From JBHIDJ01 sp046760105 (GTDB lineage Bacteria > Pseudomonadota > Gammaproteobacteria > Acidiferrobacterales > SPGG2), in assembly GCA_046760105.1 (NCBI GenBank), contig JBHIDJ010000006.1, forward strand, positions 10,091 to 74,090: a DNA stretch of 64,000 bases, read 5' to 3'. Below the pieces are notes generated by a model. The model was not told where the DNA came from, ran no database searches, and saw only the letters and a program-made list of their open reading frames with translations. A program made the position numbers and the translations under genes. Positions 24,874 through 34,061 of the stretch are shown here, piece by piece. Every line of letters starts with the position of its first letter. Within the stretch, counting starts at the first letter, position 1.

Positions 24874-26706
24874 ATGTGTGGCATTGTTGGTGCGGTTAGT
24901 CAGCGCAGCGTAGTACCGATCCTGCTTGAGGGGCTCAAGCGTCTCGAATACCGCGGCTATGACTCCGCTGGCGTGGCGGTATTGGACAGCCAGAATAGTA
25001 TTGAACGCTTGCGCACCGTAGGTAAAGTAGGAGTGCTTGAGGAGGCGATTCGAGAGAACGAGCTCAGCGGGGCCACCGGTATTGCCCATACGCGTTGGGC
25101 GACGCACGGTGTACCTAGCAAAGATAACGCTCATCCGCACATGTGCTATGACCGCTTGGCGGTGGCACACAATGGAATCATTGAAAATCACGAAGCCTTG
25201 CGAGCGAAACTCGAAGACCTTGGCTACCAGTTTGCCTCACAAACCGACACCGAGGTTATTGCCCATCTGATCGATCACCACCGGACTGAGCATCCTGATC
25301 TACTCGCGGCGACGCAAGCGGCGATTCAGGAGCTCGAAGGCGCGTACGCCATTGCTGTGTTGAGCCACGATGAGCCTGAACGCATCGTCGGCGCGCGCAA
25401 GGGCAGCCCACTCGTCGTCGGTATCGGTGTCGAGGAGCACTTCTTGGCTTCGGACGTGTTGGCGCTTGCACCGGTGACCCGGCAGGTGATCTATCTAAAC
25501 GAGGGTGACGTGGTTGATCTGCACCGGACGAGGTGCGCTGTCTACGGTGTTGATGGTAAGCAAGCGGAACGCGCGGTACGTGTGTCAAAAACGTCGGCCG
25601 ACGCCGTAGATCGTGGCCAGTACCGCAACTTCACGCAAAAAGAGATCTTCGAGCAGCCGCAAGCGCTAGCGGATACGCTCGAGGGGCGCATAGGCAGCGA
25701 TCGTATCCTCGAACGGGCGTTTGGTGTCAATGCGCCGGCGGTTTTTGATGCGGTGGAGGCGGTGCAGATTATTGCCTGCGGAACCAGCTATCATGCAGGG
25801 CTGGTCGTCCGCTATTGGTTGGAAAACTTGGCAGGGTTGCCGTGTGCGGTGGAGATTGCCAGCGAGTTTCGTTATCGCAAACACGCCGTAAGGCCCAATA
25901 CGCTCGTTGTGGCCATCTCCCAGTCCGGCGAGACAGCAGATACGCTTGCGGCCGTGCAGTATGCGAGGTCGCTCGGATTGGAACGTACGCTGGCGATATG
26001 CAATGTCCCGGAAAGCTCTCTCGTGCGGGATTCGGATTTGGTGTTATTCACGCGTGCTGGACCGGAGATCGGTGTGGCGTCGACCAAAGCGTTTACCACG
26101 CAGCTGGGCTCCTTATTGTTGCTCGTGGTCGCGCTGGCGCGTCGTCACGGACTTACGCCGCAGCAGGAGCAGGCAATCGTCGCGGAATTGGAGCAACTAC
26201 CCGGGCACCTGAGCGCGGTGTTGGCGCTGGACGACAAAATCAAACAGCTGGCCGAGCGTTTTGTGGACAAACATCACGCGTTGTTCTTGGGGCGCGGCGT
26301 GCAATTCCCGATTGCACTCGAAGGTGCGCTGAAGCTGAAAGAAATCTCGTACATCCACGCCGAGGCGTACGCCGCGGGCGAACTCAAGCACGGGCCGCTG
26401 GCGCTGGTAGATGCGAACATGCCGGTGGTGGCGGTGGCGCCGAACGATGACCTGCTGGAAAAACTGAAATCCAACCTCCAAGAGGTACGGGCACGCGGTG
26501 GTGAGCTGCTGGTATTCTCGGAGGCGGGGGCGGGGGTGCGCTCGGAGAACGGCACGACCATCGTGCAGATACCCGCAGCCGGTGAGTTCACGGCGCCGAT
26601 TCTTTATGTCGTGCCGTTACAACTCTTGGCCTATCATGTCGCGGTGGTCAAGGGTACCGACGTCGACCAGCCGCGCAATCTCGCCAAATCGGTGACGGTG
26701 GAGTAA
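24874..26706 (+). CDS. glmS: Glutamine--fructose-6-phosphate aminotransferase (isomerizing)
   Basis: GlmS makes glucosamine-6-phosphate from fructose-6-phosphate and glutamine and is the entry to the UDP-GlcNAc pathway. The 610-residue protein begins with the class II amidotransferase catalytic cysteine (MCGIVGAVSQR). The motif HTRWATHGVPSKDNAHPH lies near residue 71. Two SIS sugar-binding domains follow (CGTSYHAGL, SQSGETADT and ALKLKEISYIHAEAYAAGELKHGP), and the protein ends with DQPRNLAKSVTVE. It is close behind glmU, but 197 bp of heptad repeats separate the two. Confidence 0.98.
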   Translation: MCGIVGAVSQRSVVPILLEGLKRLEYRGYDSAGVAVLDSQNSIERLRTVGKVGVLEEAIRENELSGATGIAHTRWATHGVPSKDNAHPHMCYDRLAVAHNGIIENHEALRAKLEDLGYQFASQTDTEVIAHLIDHHRTEHPDLLAATQAAIQELEGAYAIAVLSHDEPERIVGARKGSPLVVGIGVEEHFLASDVLALAPVTRQVIYLNEGDVVDLHRTRCAVYGVDGKQAERAVRVSKTSADAVDRGQYRNFTQKEIFEQPQALADTLEGRIGSDRILERAFGVNAPAVFDAVEAVQIIACGTSYHAGLVVRYWLENLAGLPCAVEIASEFRYRKHAVRPNTLVVAISQSGETADTLAAVQYARSLGLERTLAICNVPESSLVRDSDLVLFTRAGPEIGVASTKAFTTQLGSLLLLVVALARRHGLTPQQEQAIVAELEQLPGHLSAVLALDDKIKQLAERFVDKHHALFLGRGVQFPIALEGALKLKEISYIHAEAYAAGELKHGPLALVDANMPVVAVAPNDDLLEKLKSNLQEVRARGGELLVFSEAGAGVRSENGTTIVQIPAAGEFTAPILYVVPLQLLAYHVAVVKGTDVDQPRNLAKSVTVE

Positions 26707-26724
26707 GGTTCAAGCTATCTGCAC

Positions 26725-29700
26725 TTATTGCCAGCACTCACCCGGCGCGTTCGCTTTGCCTTTGCCCGGATCAGTCTGAGCCGGTGGCTCGCGGACGAGA
26801 CCCTCGTCCTGCTCGAACCGCTTGTGTGTTCTGTAAATCTGCCGGCGTTTGTCGAACCAAGGGCGTGCCTTGGAAATTCTCCATTTTTTCTTGCCATCAC
26901 GCAGTTCGACAGCCACCGACAGAGCACGGAGTTTTGCGTAGAAAACCCCCGCGACCTGGCGCTGAAAAATATCGAGTTCACCGAGAATTTTGAGCCTGTC
27001 TCCTGTCATCTCGAGATCCTCGACCTCGACCGCCTTGCCATCCATCTTGAAGTCAGCACGGGTTTTGATGTCTGTAACGGTGAGCAGATTCTTGAACCAC
27101 CGGACAATCCCCTTTTTTTCTGAAAGAAGCACGACAACGGGGCGCGAGTCACGCATTTCCATCTCAATGCGCGCCTCGAGCTGCGCCGGGGTCGTTACTT
27201 GCATTTTGGCTTGCGGCAAACTAAGACGCGCCCACCAGGTAGTATCGGTGCCGATCTTGGCAGTCCCGACGTACATGTTATTGAGTTCAAGCTTTGTGTC
27301 ACCTATGTCAAATGTGCGTGCCTTCAGGTCACCGTTCTTGAGGTGGGCATGTAGCGTCATGTCGCCCGCCATTGTCACGTTCCTGAATTGAGCCACGATC
27401 CGCTCGGCGCGGAACTCAACCTCACCCTTCGCTGACGCCTCCGTTTCGGATGCCTCAATGCGGGTTCGGATTCGACCACGGCCGGAATGTATAAAAAAGC
27501 AGGAGTCGGGCGGGACATAAGCGTTGTAGAAACCGAAGTTCGGAACGTCGGATTCTGGTAGATCCAGGACCACTTTAAGATCAGTAAACGGATCGGTGAG
27601 ATCCAATTCAGAGCTCGTACCGGTGATTTCGAAGCCGATGCCGAAAATGTGGGGTTCTACGTATTCTGACCTTCCGAGTTCGAAGTCATCCAGCGTTACC
27701 GTCACTTCCGCAAAGGCCCGATCCTTCTCGCGAGCGACGCGGCCACGTACCTTGCCCGAACCGCGCGCCTTAAAGTCGAGATAGGTGGCTCGAATCTCAT
27801 CGGAGTCAACGGCCAAGCGACTACCGGCAACGAGCCTCCCTTTGCGCACGCGCAAGAAAGCATTGAGCGTTCCGGACCCATTAATATCGAGCCATGGCGC
27901 CTTACGGAAATAGGCGTTCAGGAATTGCAAGCCAGGGACACGGCCAGCCACGCGCACAGTCCCGGATATTGAACGCAATGCATCTTGGCTTTTTTGCTCA
28001 GCGAGTACGAGGTGGTCAAATATGGAGTCAACGTTTATCGTCAGATCCTTAACGGCCTTTCCATCCCTGAGCCGTACCTCTCCCGAGGCCAACTGTAGCG
28101 AAGCTTTGCGTATAGCCAGTGGCCCTTCGGTAAGAACGATTAGACCGTCGGCGCGCTCGCCCTTATCACTCGGCCCATACTGAACATCGGTCACGACCTT
28201 CAGATTTCCCGACAGGGCGACGTCTTGGAATGCGGCGGCGACACCGGTGCCGGTTATTGCGAGGTTAGCGGTTGTGGTGGGGTGCCCTTGGGCAGTCTCA
28301 AACAGGCCGTCAAAGCGACCAGCGCCGGACCGGATGCGCAGCCCCGTCCGTGACGGAATGTAGTTATTAAGATAGCTCAGATCTGGTATGGTGCCGTCGA
28401 CGCGCGCGGATGCGGACATGAAACGCGTCAAGTCGAACACCTTTTTTAGATCTAGAGTGTACTGGGCAAACTCGGACTGCAACTCTAGCGTAAAGTCTTT
28501 GGCAATGGTTTGCTGCCGATCGCGTATCTTTCCCGAGGTGAGCGTCACCGATGCTTTCAACACTTCTAACCACCCTAGCTCGCTGAAGGCGACCAAGCCC
28601 TTATCGTCCCGCTCCTGCAACCCATATTGAAGGTCGGCACTCAACTCTAGCTCGCCGGCGACAACGAGATCTTTGAGCTCGGCCGTGACATCTTCGCCAA
28701 TGAGTACTAAGTGGCCCGTAGCATCGGGTTGCCCCGACGCCGTCTCGAAGCGGGTCTGAATTTGACCGGTACCCGAACGGATGCGTAGACCCGTCTGTGA
28801 TGGGAGGTAGTCATTGAAATATGGCAGATTCGGAATCCTACCAGCGACACGCAGCGATCCAGAGGTGTAATCGAATACACTGAGCGCTTTGTGTGGATCC
28901 AGCGTGTATTGGTCAAAGGCGGATTCGAGCTCTAGCGTGAAATCCTGAGCGATGACTTGCTGTCGATCGCGTATCTTTCCGGAGGTGAGCGCGACTGAAA
29001 GCTTCGACACTTCGAACGGCGCGTCGGAGAATACGATCAATCCGTCTTCGTCCTCTTCCAACCCGTACTCGAGGTCCGCCTTAACACTCAAATCACCGCC
29101 AATGGTGAAATGCCTGTATTGCATTACCGTACCTTGGCCTACGACCTCGATTTTACCCTCGGCCGTTCGTTCTTGCGGGGAGCTCGTAAAGCGGCTGCGC
29201 ATGCGGCCGCTACCTGCACGAATGGTGATGTCCATCTCTTGCGGGATCAATGTGTTGAAAAAGCTGAGCTCCGGCACCTCGGCGTCCGGCAGGTCGACGA
29301 TCAACGTTAGGTCAGTGAAAGGGTCACGTAGGTCGAGGTCGCTGCTGGTACCACTGACCTGTAATTCACGGCCAAGAGCAAAAGGTCTTTGTGCTTGCGC
29401 TTGTGCCAGCTCAAAAGTCTCTAGCGCCACGGACACTTTTGCTACGGGCTTCCCGTTCTCGAGTTCGACGCGACCCTGCACCTTACCTGGGCCCTTGGTG
29501 GTGATGGTGTAATTGGCTGCGTTAATCACGATTTCTGCCGTTTCGACGGTGACACGGGTTTCCTGCGACAGCACCCCTTTCTCCAGGTGCAGTTCAGCAT
29601 CCAGCACGCCGCTGCCATCGATATTGAGCCACGGCATTTTGCGGAAGTAGGCTTTCAAGAAGTTCAAACCTTTTACAGCTGCCGTATGGCGCACAGTTCC

Positions 29701-30444
29701 CGAGACGAATCCCAAGGCTTTGATGCCTTTCTCTTCGCTGGGGACGAACTCATCGATCGTAATATCGGCATGCAGTTCACTGTCTTCCTCAACGACCGTG
29801 TCTCCTATCCACCAGTTCCCTGAGGTGAGCACTACAGTTGCGCGCGGCACTTCAAGCGGTCCTCTGATGGTGTGTATCATGCTACCGCTCACGCGCCCGT
29901 CGCCAGCGAAGCGGAATTGCTCGATCCACAATGTGCGGACATCACTGATTGCGATGTTGTTCATCTCCAACGTCCACGGGGACTTACGGGTTGTCCGCGG
30001 GTACAGGTTTTCCGGGGGTGGCTGCGGTGGGTTCGAGAGCCCGGGAATAGATGGAGTTAAATCAACATATTGAGGTTTGGGCTCGTCTGGACGTAATCGC
30101 TGGCGCATCCGGAACTCGAGCCCACGGCCGTTCATCGAATTGGCCTGGAACCGTTTCAGCAAAAGCGGGATTAAATCGATCGATGCACGAATCTCGTCGA
30201 GTTCCGCATACCACTGAAACCTTCTATCTTGTCCGCGAATCTGGAGACCTTGAACGTGAACAATGCCGGGGAACAGCGTCCAACCCTTTTCCCATCGAAT
30301 CCACAATTTCTCCGGCTTTCGGTTGATTAGTTGTGATGCTATCTCGGTATTGAGAAAAAGGTTTGCCAGCACGAGGTAAAGCCCTGTGACCACGACCACC
30401 GCGATCACGACATGCGTTAGCCACTTTCGCAGAGATGACTTCAT
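26725..30444 (-). CDS. Large AsmA-like membrane-anchored protein with internal repeats
   Basis: The 1239-residue protein has one N-terminal membrane helix (residues 10-30) and a long, mainly beta-strand region, like AsmA/TamB/YhdP-type proteins that span the periplasm. A specific family was not recognised. Internal repeats are clear. A unit of about 149 residues recurs with SGKIRDRQQ at 488 and 637 and a diverged copy at about 787. A longer unit at about 248-420 recurs at 827-995 (KAYFRKMPWLNIDGSG versus NAYFRKAPWLDINGSG; SSDLDLRDPFTDL versus SSELDLTDPFTDL). The C-terminus is basic. It converges on glmS 18 bases away and is not obviously in an operon. A role in lipid transport or outer-membrane assembly is only an inference from the fold type. 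Confidence 0.8.
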   Translation of the reverse strand: MKSSLRKWLTHVVIAVVVVTGLYLVLANLFLNTEIASQLINRKPEKLWIRWEKGWTLFPGIVHVQGLQIRGQDRRFQWYAELDEIRASIDLIPLLLKRFQANSMNGRGLEFRMRQRLRPDEPKPQYVDLTPSIPGLSNPPQPPPENLYPRTTRKSPWTLEMNNIAISDVRTLWIEQFRFAGDGRVSGSMIHTIRGPLEVPRATVVLTSGNWWIGDTVVEEDSELHADITIDEFVPSEEKGIKALGFVSGTVRHTAAVKGLNFLKAYFRKMPWLNIDGSGVLDAELHLEKGVLSQETRVTVETAEIVINAANYTITTKGPGKVQGRVELENGKPVAKVSVALETFELAQAQAQRPFALGRELQVSGTSSDLDLRDPFTDLTLIVDLPDAEVPELSFFNTLIPQEMDITIRAGSGRMRSRFTSSPQERTAEGKIEVVGQGTVMQYRHFTIGGDLSVKADLEYGLEEDEDGLIVFSDAPFEVSKLSVALTSGKIRDRQQVIAQDFTLELESAFDQYTLDPHKALSVFDYTSGSLRVAGRIPNLPYFNDYLPSQTGLRIRSGTGQIQTRFETASGQPDATGHLVLIGEDVTAELKDLVVAGELELSADLQYGLQERDDKGLVAFSELGWLEVLKASVTLTSGKIRDRQQTIAKDFTLELQSEFAQYTLDLKKVFDLTRFMSASARVDGTIPDLSYLNNYIPSRTGLRIRSGAGRFDGLFETAQGHPTTTANLAITGTGVAAAFQDVALSGNLKVVTDVQYGPSDKGERADGLIVLTEGPLAIRKASLQLASGEVRLRDGKAVKDLTINVDSIFDHLVLAEQKSQDALRSISGTVRVAGRVPGLQFLNAYFRKAPWLDINGSGTLNAFLRVRKGRLVAGSRLAVDSDEIRATYLDFKARGSGKVRGRVAREKDRAFAEVTVTLDDFELGRSEYVEPHIFGIGFEITGTSSELDLTDPFTDLKVVLDLPESDVPNFGFYNAYVPPDSCFFIHSGRGRIRTRIEASETEASAKGEVEFRAERIVAQFRNVTMAGDMTLHAHLKNGDLKARTFDIGDTKLELNNMYVGTAKIGTDTTWWARLSLPQAKMQVTTPAQLEARIEMEMRDSRPVVVLLSEKKGIVRWFKNLLTVTDIKTRADFKMDGKAVEVEDLEMTGDRLKILGELDIFQRQVAGVFYAKLRALSVAVELRDGKKKWRISKARPWFDKRRQIYRTHKRFEQDEGLVREPPAQTDPGKGKANAPGECWQ

Positions 30445-30742
30445 GGATTGTGCTGGAGCACGCAGGGTTTCTGAGTCCGTAGTGACGCAATATTCCTACC
30501 AGCTACAACTTAACGGATCCCCGCTTAGCTATCAATGGACGAGATTACTATCTATAGAGGGAAGCCAAAGCCTTTTCAGCAATCCGCCCTTTGCGCAAAT
30601 TTGAAGTAAATGCTTGTGCTCGTCAAACGGGATTGCGGGGAACCTAGATTCTACCGTGTGCATGTCGAACGGGGTGTCTTGTTCTGCTAACCAGCTGTTC
30701 ACTTGAAGATATTGGCGAGGCATCTCGGGATGCTCGTTAACG
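30445..30742. other. Intergenic region upstream of the AsmA-like gene
   Basis: This roughly 300-bp gap holds only a doubtful 63-codon open frame on the minus strand. The A/T-rich part at 30530-30610 could hold the promoter of the AsmA-like gene, but no clear boxes were found. Confidence 0.3.
30532..30723 (-). CDS. Hypothetical small protein, doubtful
   Basis: The open frame of 63 codons begins MPRQYLQVNSWLAEQ and has an ordinary protein-like composition. It has no signal peptide, membrane segment or known motif. There is no good ribosome-binding site before the ATG. It lies in the same orientation as the genes on both sides. It may be a small gene, the remnant of one, or chance. Confidence 0.25.
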   Translation of the reverse strand: MPRQYLQVNSWLAEQDTPFDMHTVESRFPAIPFDEHKHLLQICAKGGLLKRLWLPSIDSNLVH

Positions 30743-31348
30743 CTATGTGCCTGTCATGGTAATGTGATTGCGTTGCGACTTCACGCGCTCGAGCCATGCG
30801 CGAATCCCCCGATATTTTGATAGATCAAAGTCGCCCTCGTTGGCTACATGCGTATAGGCATATAGGCCAATGTCGGCGATAGTGTAACGCTCGCCGACAA
30901 GATAGTGGTGATTCGTTAGATGTTTTTCCATCACATCGAGGGCGGCATAACCCGGTAGGCGCTTTTCTTCCAGGGTCTTCTTGTGCTCTGGCGGCGCGCC
31001 AAGGTAACGGATTATGTAACGCGAAGTGGCAATATAAGGCTCGTGGCTATACTGCTCGAAGAATAGCCATTGTAGCACCTCGGCATGTTCAAACTTACCG
31101 GTCGGGAGAAAATCAGTGCCCTCGCTTAAGTAATGTAGGATGGCGTTAGATTCGGCTAGGAAAACATCGGGTTCGATTTCGAGGAGGGGTATCTTCCCGT
31201 TTGGATTCTTCGCCAAGAACTCTGGAGCACGGGTTTCTTTCTTAAGAATATCGACATGTATCCACTCGAACGGTTGTCTCAATTGAGTGAGAAGCAGCAT
31301 TACCTTGTAGCAATTACCCGAATAGTAATCACCGTATACCTTAAACAT
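30743..31348 (-). CDS. Glutathione S-transferase family protein
   Basis: The 201-residue protein has the two-domain GST layout: an N-terminal thioredoxin-like domain (MFKVYGDYYSGNCYKV, then NPNGKIPLLEI and AESNAILHYLS, which contact glutathione) and an all-helical C-terminal domain ending with the YTIADIGLYAYTHVA N-capping motif. The Ser/Tyr near residues 8-10 are candidate catalytic residues. The frame is open to 31396, but the ATG at 31348 follows AAGGAGT and gives the family start. It begins a minus-strand cluster that also includes VOC and gamma-glutamylcyclotransferase-like genes, which hints at thiol metabolism. Confidence 0.88.
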   Translation of the reverse strand: MFKVYGDYYSGNCYKVMLLLTQLRQPFEWIHVDILKKETRAPEFLAKNPNGKIPLLEIEPDVFLAESNAILHYLSEGTDFLPTGKFEHAEVLQWLFFEQYSHEPYIATSRYIIRYLGAPPEHKKTLEEKRLPGYAALDVMEKHLTNHHYLVGERYTIADIGLYAYTHVANEGDFDLSKYRGIRAWLERVKSQRNHITMTGT

Positions 31349-31421
31349 AAGAACTCCTTGACGTCGTGTGAGGAAGCACCCGCAGTCACGGGTCACGAAG
31401 CGACAGCCGTTGACTTCTTGA

Positions 31422-31868
31422 CTATTTGACGAGTTGCGGTGAGCTGTTTTTGATTTTTGTTTCGAGTTCCTCGACGTAAGGATCTACATAACCCTCTTTC
31501 CAGGTCGGCTCGAGTTCCCCCACTTTTCTAAATGTTCGCATTGCGTCATGCCACAATCCTTTGTGATAGTAGGCAAGCGCCAGATACCAGTGTGCGTATG
31601 TGTGCTTTGGGTGTGTGGCTATTCTTTCTCTGGTGAACGCTATGAGTTCGTCAAGTTTGTCCTGCTCGAGTAATTCATCAGCTTCATGCCAGAATATGTG
31701 CTTTTCTTCTCCTTCGGCGATTCGGTCGGCGACTTTTGCCAATGCATGCAACGCCCAGAGGATCGCCACACCAAGCAGTGCTAATACTACCAGGGTGACG
31801 ATCATCATCCATTTGATAAACGTTACCTCGCCGAGAAGTCCGTTTAATACGTCAAGTGTGCTTTCCAC
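31422..31868 (-). CDS. Membrane-anchored TPR-repeat protein
   Basis: The 148-residue protein has one membrane helix near residues 18-45 (IKWMMIVTLVVLALLGVAIL). A cytoplasmic or periplasmic region follows with a TPR unit (AHWYLALAYYHKGLWHDAMRTFRKVGELEP). TPR repeats bind other proteins; the partner is unknown. It lies upstream of the GST gene with a 73-bp gap, so co-transcription is possible. Confidence 0.75.
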   Translation of the reverse strand: MESTLDVLNGLLGEVTFIKWMMIVTLVVLALLGVAILWALHALAKVADRIAEGEEKHIFWHEADELLEQDKLDELIAFTRERIATHPKHTYAHWYLALAYYHKGLWHDAMRTFRKVGELEPTWKEGYVDPYVEELETKIKNSSPQLVK

Positions 31869-31982
31869 GATTCTCAGCGCCGACTATGCGATAGAAGTCC
31901 TGAATTGGCCGGTATCCGCAGCCCTCAGCGTCTTAGGCCTGCGACAATACGATAAGCCATTGTTTGCCAAAATGACACCACC

Positions 31983-32001
31983 ATGCCAATCTCATTGGCA
32001 T
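31983..32001. repeat. Short perfect hairpin in the gap after the SnoaL-like gene
   Basis: ATGCCAAT (31983-31990) and ATTGGCAT (31994-32001) form a perfect 8-bp stem with a 3-base loop. It lies 55 bases beyond the stop of the minus-strand SnoaL-like gene. There is no T-run, so it is not a typical terminator; it could be an operator for the TPR gene. Confidence 0.35.
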
Positions 32002-32056
32002 ATAGGGGATTTTAAGCGCCGCCCTACGGCGACTTATGCCCAAAGTAGGATCTTGC

Positions 32057-32464
32057 TTAAGATCGCAATTGCTCTAACAGCCCATAGATATCGCCAAGCA
32101 CCCACACATCGGCGATCTTTCCGTCGTAAATCTTAAAGACCGCAGCGCCGGCATATTCGATTTTCTTGCCTGTCGCAGGAATGCCAAACAGCTCGCCCTG
32201 GTGGGTACCAGTATAAGACAACCTAACGAAGGTCCTGTTCTCCTCCGAGAGGGTCTCAATGATTCGATTGTGGAAGTCTGGAAACGCCAGCTGCACGAAG
32301 TCGACGTATTCGCCAAACTCATCAAGCCCTCGCTTAATCTGACCTAGCGATCCGCGGAACGTCAAATCTTCATGGAGTATCTCGGGAAGCACGCTCTTAT
32401 CGAACTTGTTCCACATCTCGTTATAGAAACGGTCGATCAATTGCAGATTCAACAATTTTGGCAT
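32057..32464 (-). CDS. SnoaL-like / ester cyclase family protein
   Basis: The 135-residue protein has the SnoaL-like (NTF2-like) pattern: an N-terminal helix (LIDRFYNEMWNKFD), then LHEDLTFRGSLG, FAEYVDF-type helices (GEYVDFVQLAFPDFHNRI) and the strands RTFVRLSYTGTHQGELFGIPATGKKIEYAG and GKIADVWVLGD. This fold is used by small cyclases, isomerases and binding proteins; the substrate is unknown. The frame is open to a GTG at 32509, directly after the previous stop; the ATG at 32464 is the more usual family start. It lies directly downstream of the frameshifted VOC gene. Confidence 0.78.
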   Translation of the reverse strand: MPKLLNLQLIDRFYNEMWNKFDKSVLPEILHEDLTFRGSLGQIKRGLDEFGEYVDFVQLAFPDFHNRIIETLSEENRTFVRLSYTGTHQGELFGIPATGKKIEYAGAAVFKIYDGKIADVWVLGDIYGLLEQLRS

Positions 32465-32509
32465 CTTGCTTTCTTTAGTAAACTTCCTCACCGGAAGGGC
32501 TCCGCTCAC

Positions 32510-32970
32510 TTACTCCCAATGCTGGACCTCGATAGTGTTGCCTTCTGGATCGGCAACATATTGAAATGTCAGCAAACCGACGCCTGGCACTTGATGTACC
32601 GTGAGGTCACCACCGGGGAGCCCCCGTTGTCGAACACGGCTTGCGCGGTTGCGGCCACGTCGTCGACAGCAAACGCGATGTGCGAGAATCCAGGCGTGGT
32701 CGGGGTTATCTGTCGTCGCTCGGGCATCGACCGATACTGAAAAATCTCCAAGGTCGGGCTCGCGTCTTTGTAGCCGGGAAGCCGAAGATGAACACCCGAG
32801 ATGCGCGACCCCGAGACCGCAGTTGCCTTATCGAGCCACTCGCCGGACAAATGACGTTCAGGCGGAATAAGCACGCCGTCAAACACCTTCTCATAAAACG
32901 AAGCAAGCCGTTTCCAATCTTCTGCTATCAGATTCGTGTGTGCATACCGCATGCCCCCAACAGTTACCAT
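32510..32970 (-). pseudogene. VOC (glyoxalase/bleomycin-resistance fold) protein, frameshifted near 32590
   Basis: The reading frame from the ATG at 32970 encodes a VOC-family protein: GMRYAHTNLIAEDWKRLASFYEKVF, then GVHLRLPGY and GFSHIAFAVDDV. It ends early at 32569 after an out-of-family tail. In the next frame the missing end is plainly present from about 32592 to the TAA at 32510-32512 (GVGLLTFQYVADPEGNTIEV, then QHWE). Restoring one base, so that AAGTGCC reads AAGGTGCC on the minus strand, would give one continuous protein of about 153 residues. The start overlaps the stop of the gamma-glutamylcyclotransferase-like gene by 7 bases. Either the gene is broken or the base is a sequencing or assembly error. 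Confidence 0.85.
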
Positions 32971-33401
32971 CGTCGTAGGAACTCGGGAATTATCCGCGTT
33001 CGATATTCTTCCAAATACCGCTCCAAGAAGTCCTCTGGATCCCATAAACCTTCAAGATAATTAGCAGCTTCTGGCCCGGCTACGTAGGCGACGGCAGTGC
33101 GCTCGCGGCCTTGCGCGTCCACGACCGACACAACCTCTTTGACATATAGACCGAGGTCGACGTCCTCGAAATCGTCCAGGATGAGGAAACTGGCATCATC
33201 TACCTCGTGAATCAGCATGCCGGAAACCGATGTTCCTGGTTCCCAGACAGCCGCCGGAATGGGCGTGTATCTTTCTTGTTTGAGTGCATATCGTTGGTAG
33301 TCCGGCAATGTTGCGGCGGTCGTCGTAAAGCTTATACCCGTCAACTGCCGTAGTAGCTCGGGATGCATCAAGACACCATAAGTGAACAAGTTGAGCGCCA
33401 T
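32964..33401 (-). CDS. Gamma-glutamylcyclotransferase (AIG2-like) family protein
   Basis: The 145-residue protein begins with the family motif LFTYGVLMHPELL (usually YGTL; here YGVL). It has the catalytic-glutamate region ILDDFEDVDLGLY around residues 74-86, and the usual beta-barrel spacing. Members release 5-oxoproline from gamma-glutamyl peptides or are related to other gamma-glutamylamine cyclotransferases. The T-to-V change in the first motif leaves the exact activity uncertain. It overlaps the VOC gene downstream by 7 bases. Confidence 0.8.
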   Translation of the reverse strand: MALNLFTYGVLMHPELLRQLTGISFTTTAATLPDYQRYALKQERYTPIPAAVWEPGTSVSGMLIHEVDDASFLILDDFEDVDLGLYVKEVVSVVDAQGRERTAVAYVAGPEAANYLEGLWDPEDFLERYLEEYRTRIIPEFLRRW

Positions 33402-33443
33402 GTCGGTCAGGGGTGATCTCTGCTACTAGCGGCGTCGGTGCTT

Positions 33444-34061
33444 TCACCTTTTGAAGTTCCAAGCGGGAAGCTGCTCTGGGGAACTAAGACTATCGATAAA
33501 TGACTGTGAAAGGGCCTCTTCGCCGATCCGTGCGGACCAATAATCCACACTCTGCGTCAATTCATAGATCAGTGTTTTCAGCGTGCAGGGAACGGCGCCC
33601 GCTCGATACATGCGCTCCAGCGCCGGTCTCGGGTGTGGCTCAGATGTGAAAATACAGTCTTCCAGCAAGAAGACCTCGTGGCCCATGCGTAACAACCCCA
33701 ACACCGACTGCAGTACGCACACATCCGTCTCCGCCCCAGCTACTACAAACTGTTGGACTGACAGTTGTTCTATGGCCTTACGGATGCCCTCGTCGCTACA
33801 GCAGTCGTACGTTTGTTTGACAAACCGTTGGCCGTAGGTCGGGAAAACGCGCTCGAGTTGCTCCGGGAGCAGTCCTTTCTCGTCCACAGGATGCTCAAAT
33901 GTAGCGATCATCGGCAATTGTAGCGAAACGGCCAGCATCAACAGCCGCTCAATGCGCACAAAAACCGGCTCCTGGGGGCCATCCATGGTCTCCCAAAAGG
34001 CGGGCTGGGCATCAATCAACAGGATTCCAACCTGTGAGCGTTCGATGGATCGAGTCGGCAT
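33444..34061 (-). CDS. Isochorismatase-like cysteine hydrolase
   Basis: The 205-residue protein has the isochorismatase-fold catalytic triad: Asp in ILLIDAQPAFW, Lys in RFVKQTYDCC, and Cys in VAGAETDVCVLQS. This resembles the YcaC-type hydrolases of unknown substrate more than true isochorismatases. The frame is open to 34139, but the ATG at 34061 follows GTGAGG and begins just before the fold. It is the first gene of the minus-strand cluster and diverges from uvrD. Confidence 0.85.
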   Translation of the reverse strand: MPTRSIERSQVGILLIDAQPAFWETMDGPQEPVFVRIERLLMLAVSLQLPMIATFEHPVDEKGLLPEQLERVFPTYGQRFVKQTYDCCSDEGIRKAIEQLSVQQFVVAGAETDVCVLQSVLGLLRMGHEVFLLEDCIFTSEPHPRPALERMYRAGAVPCTLKTLIYELTQSVDYWSARIGEEALSQSFIDSLSSPEQLPAWNFKR

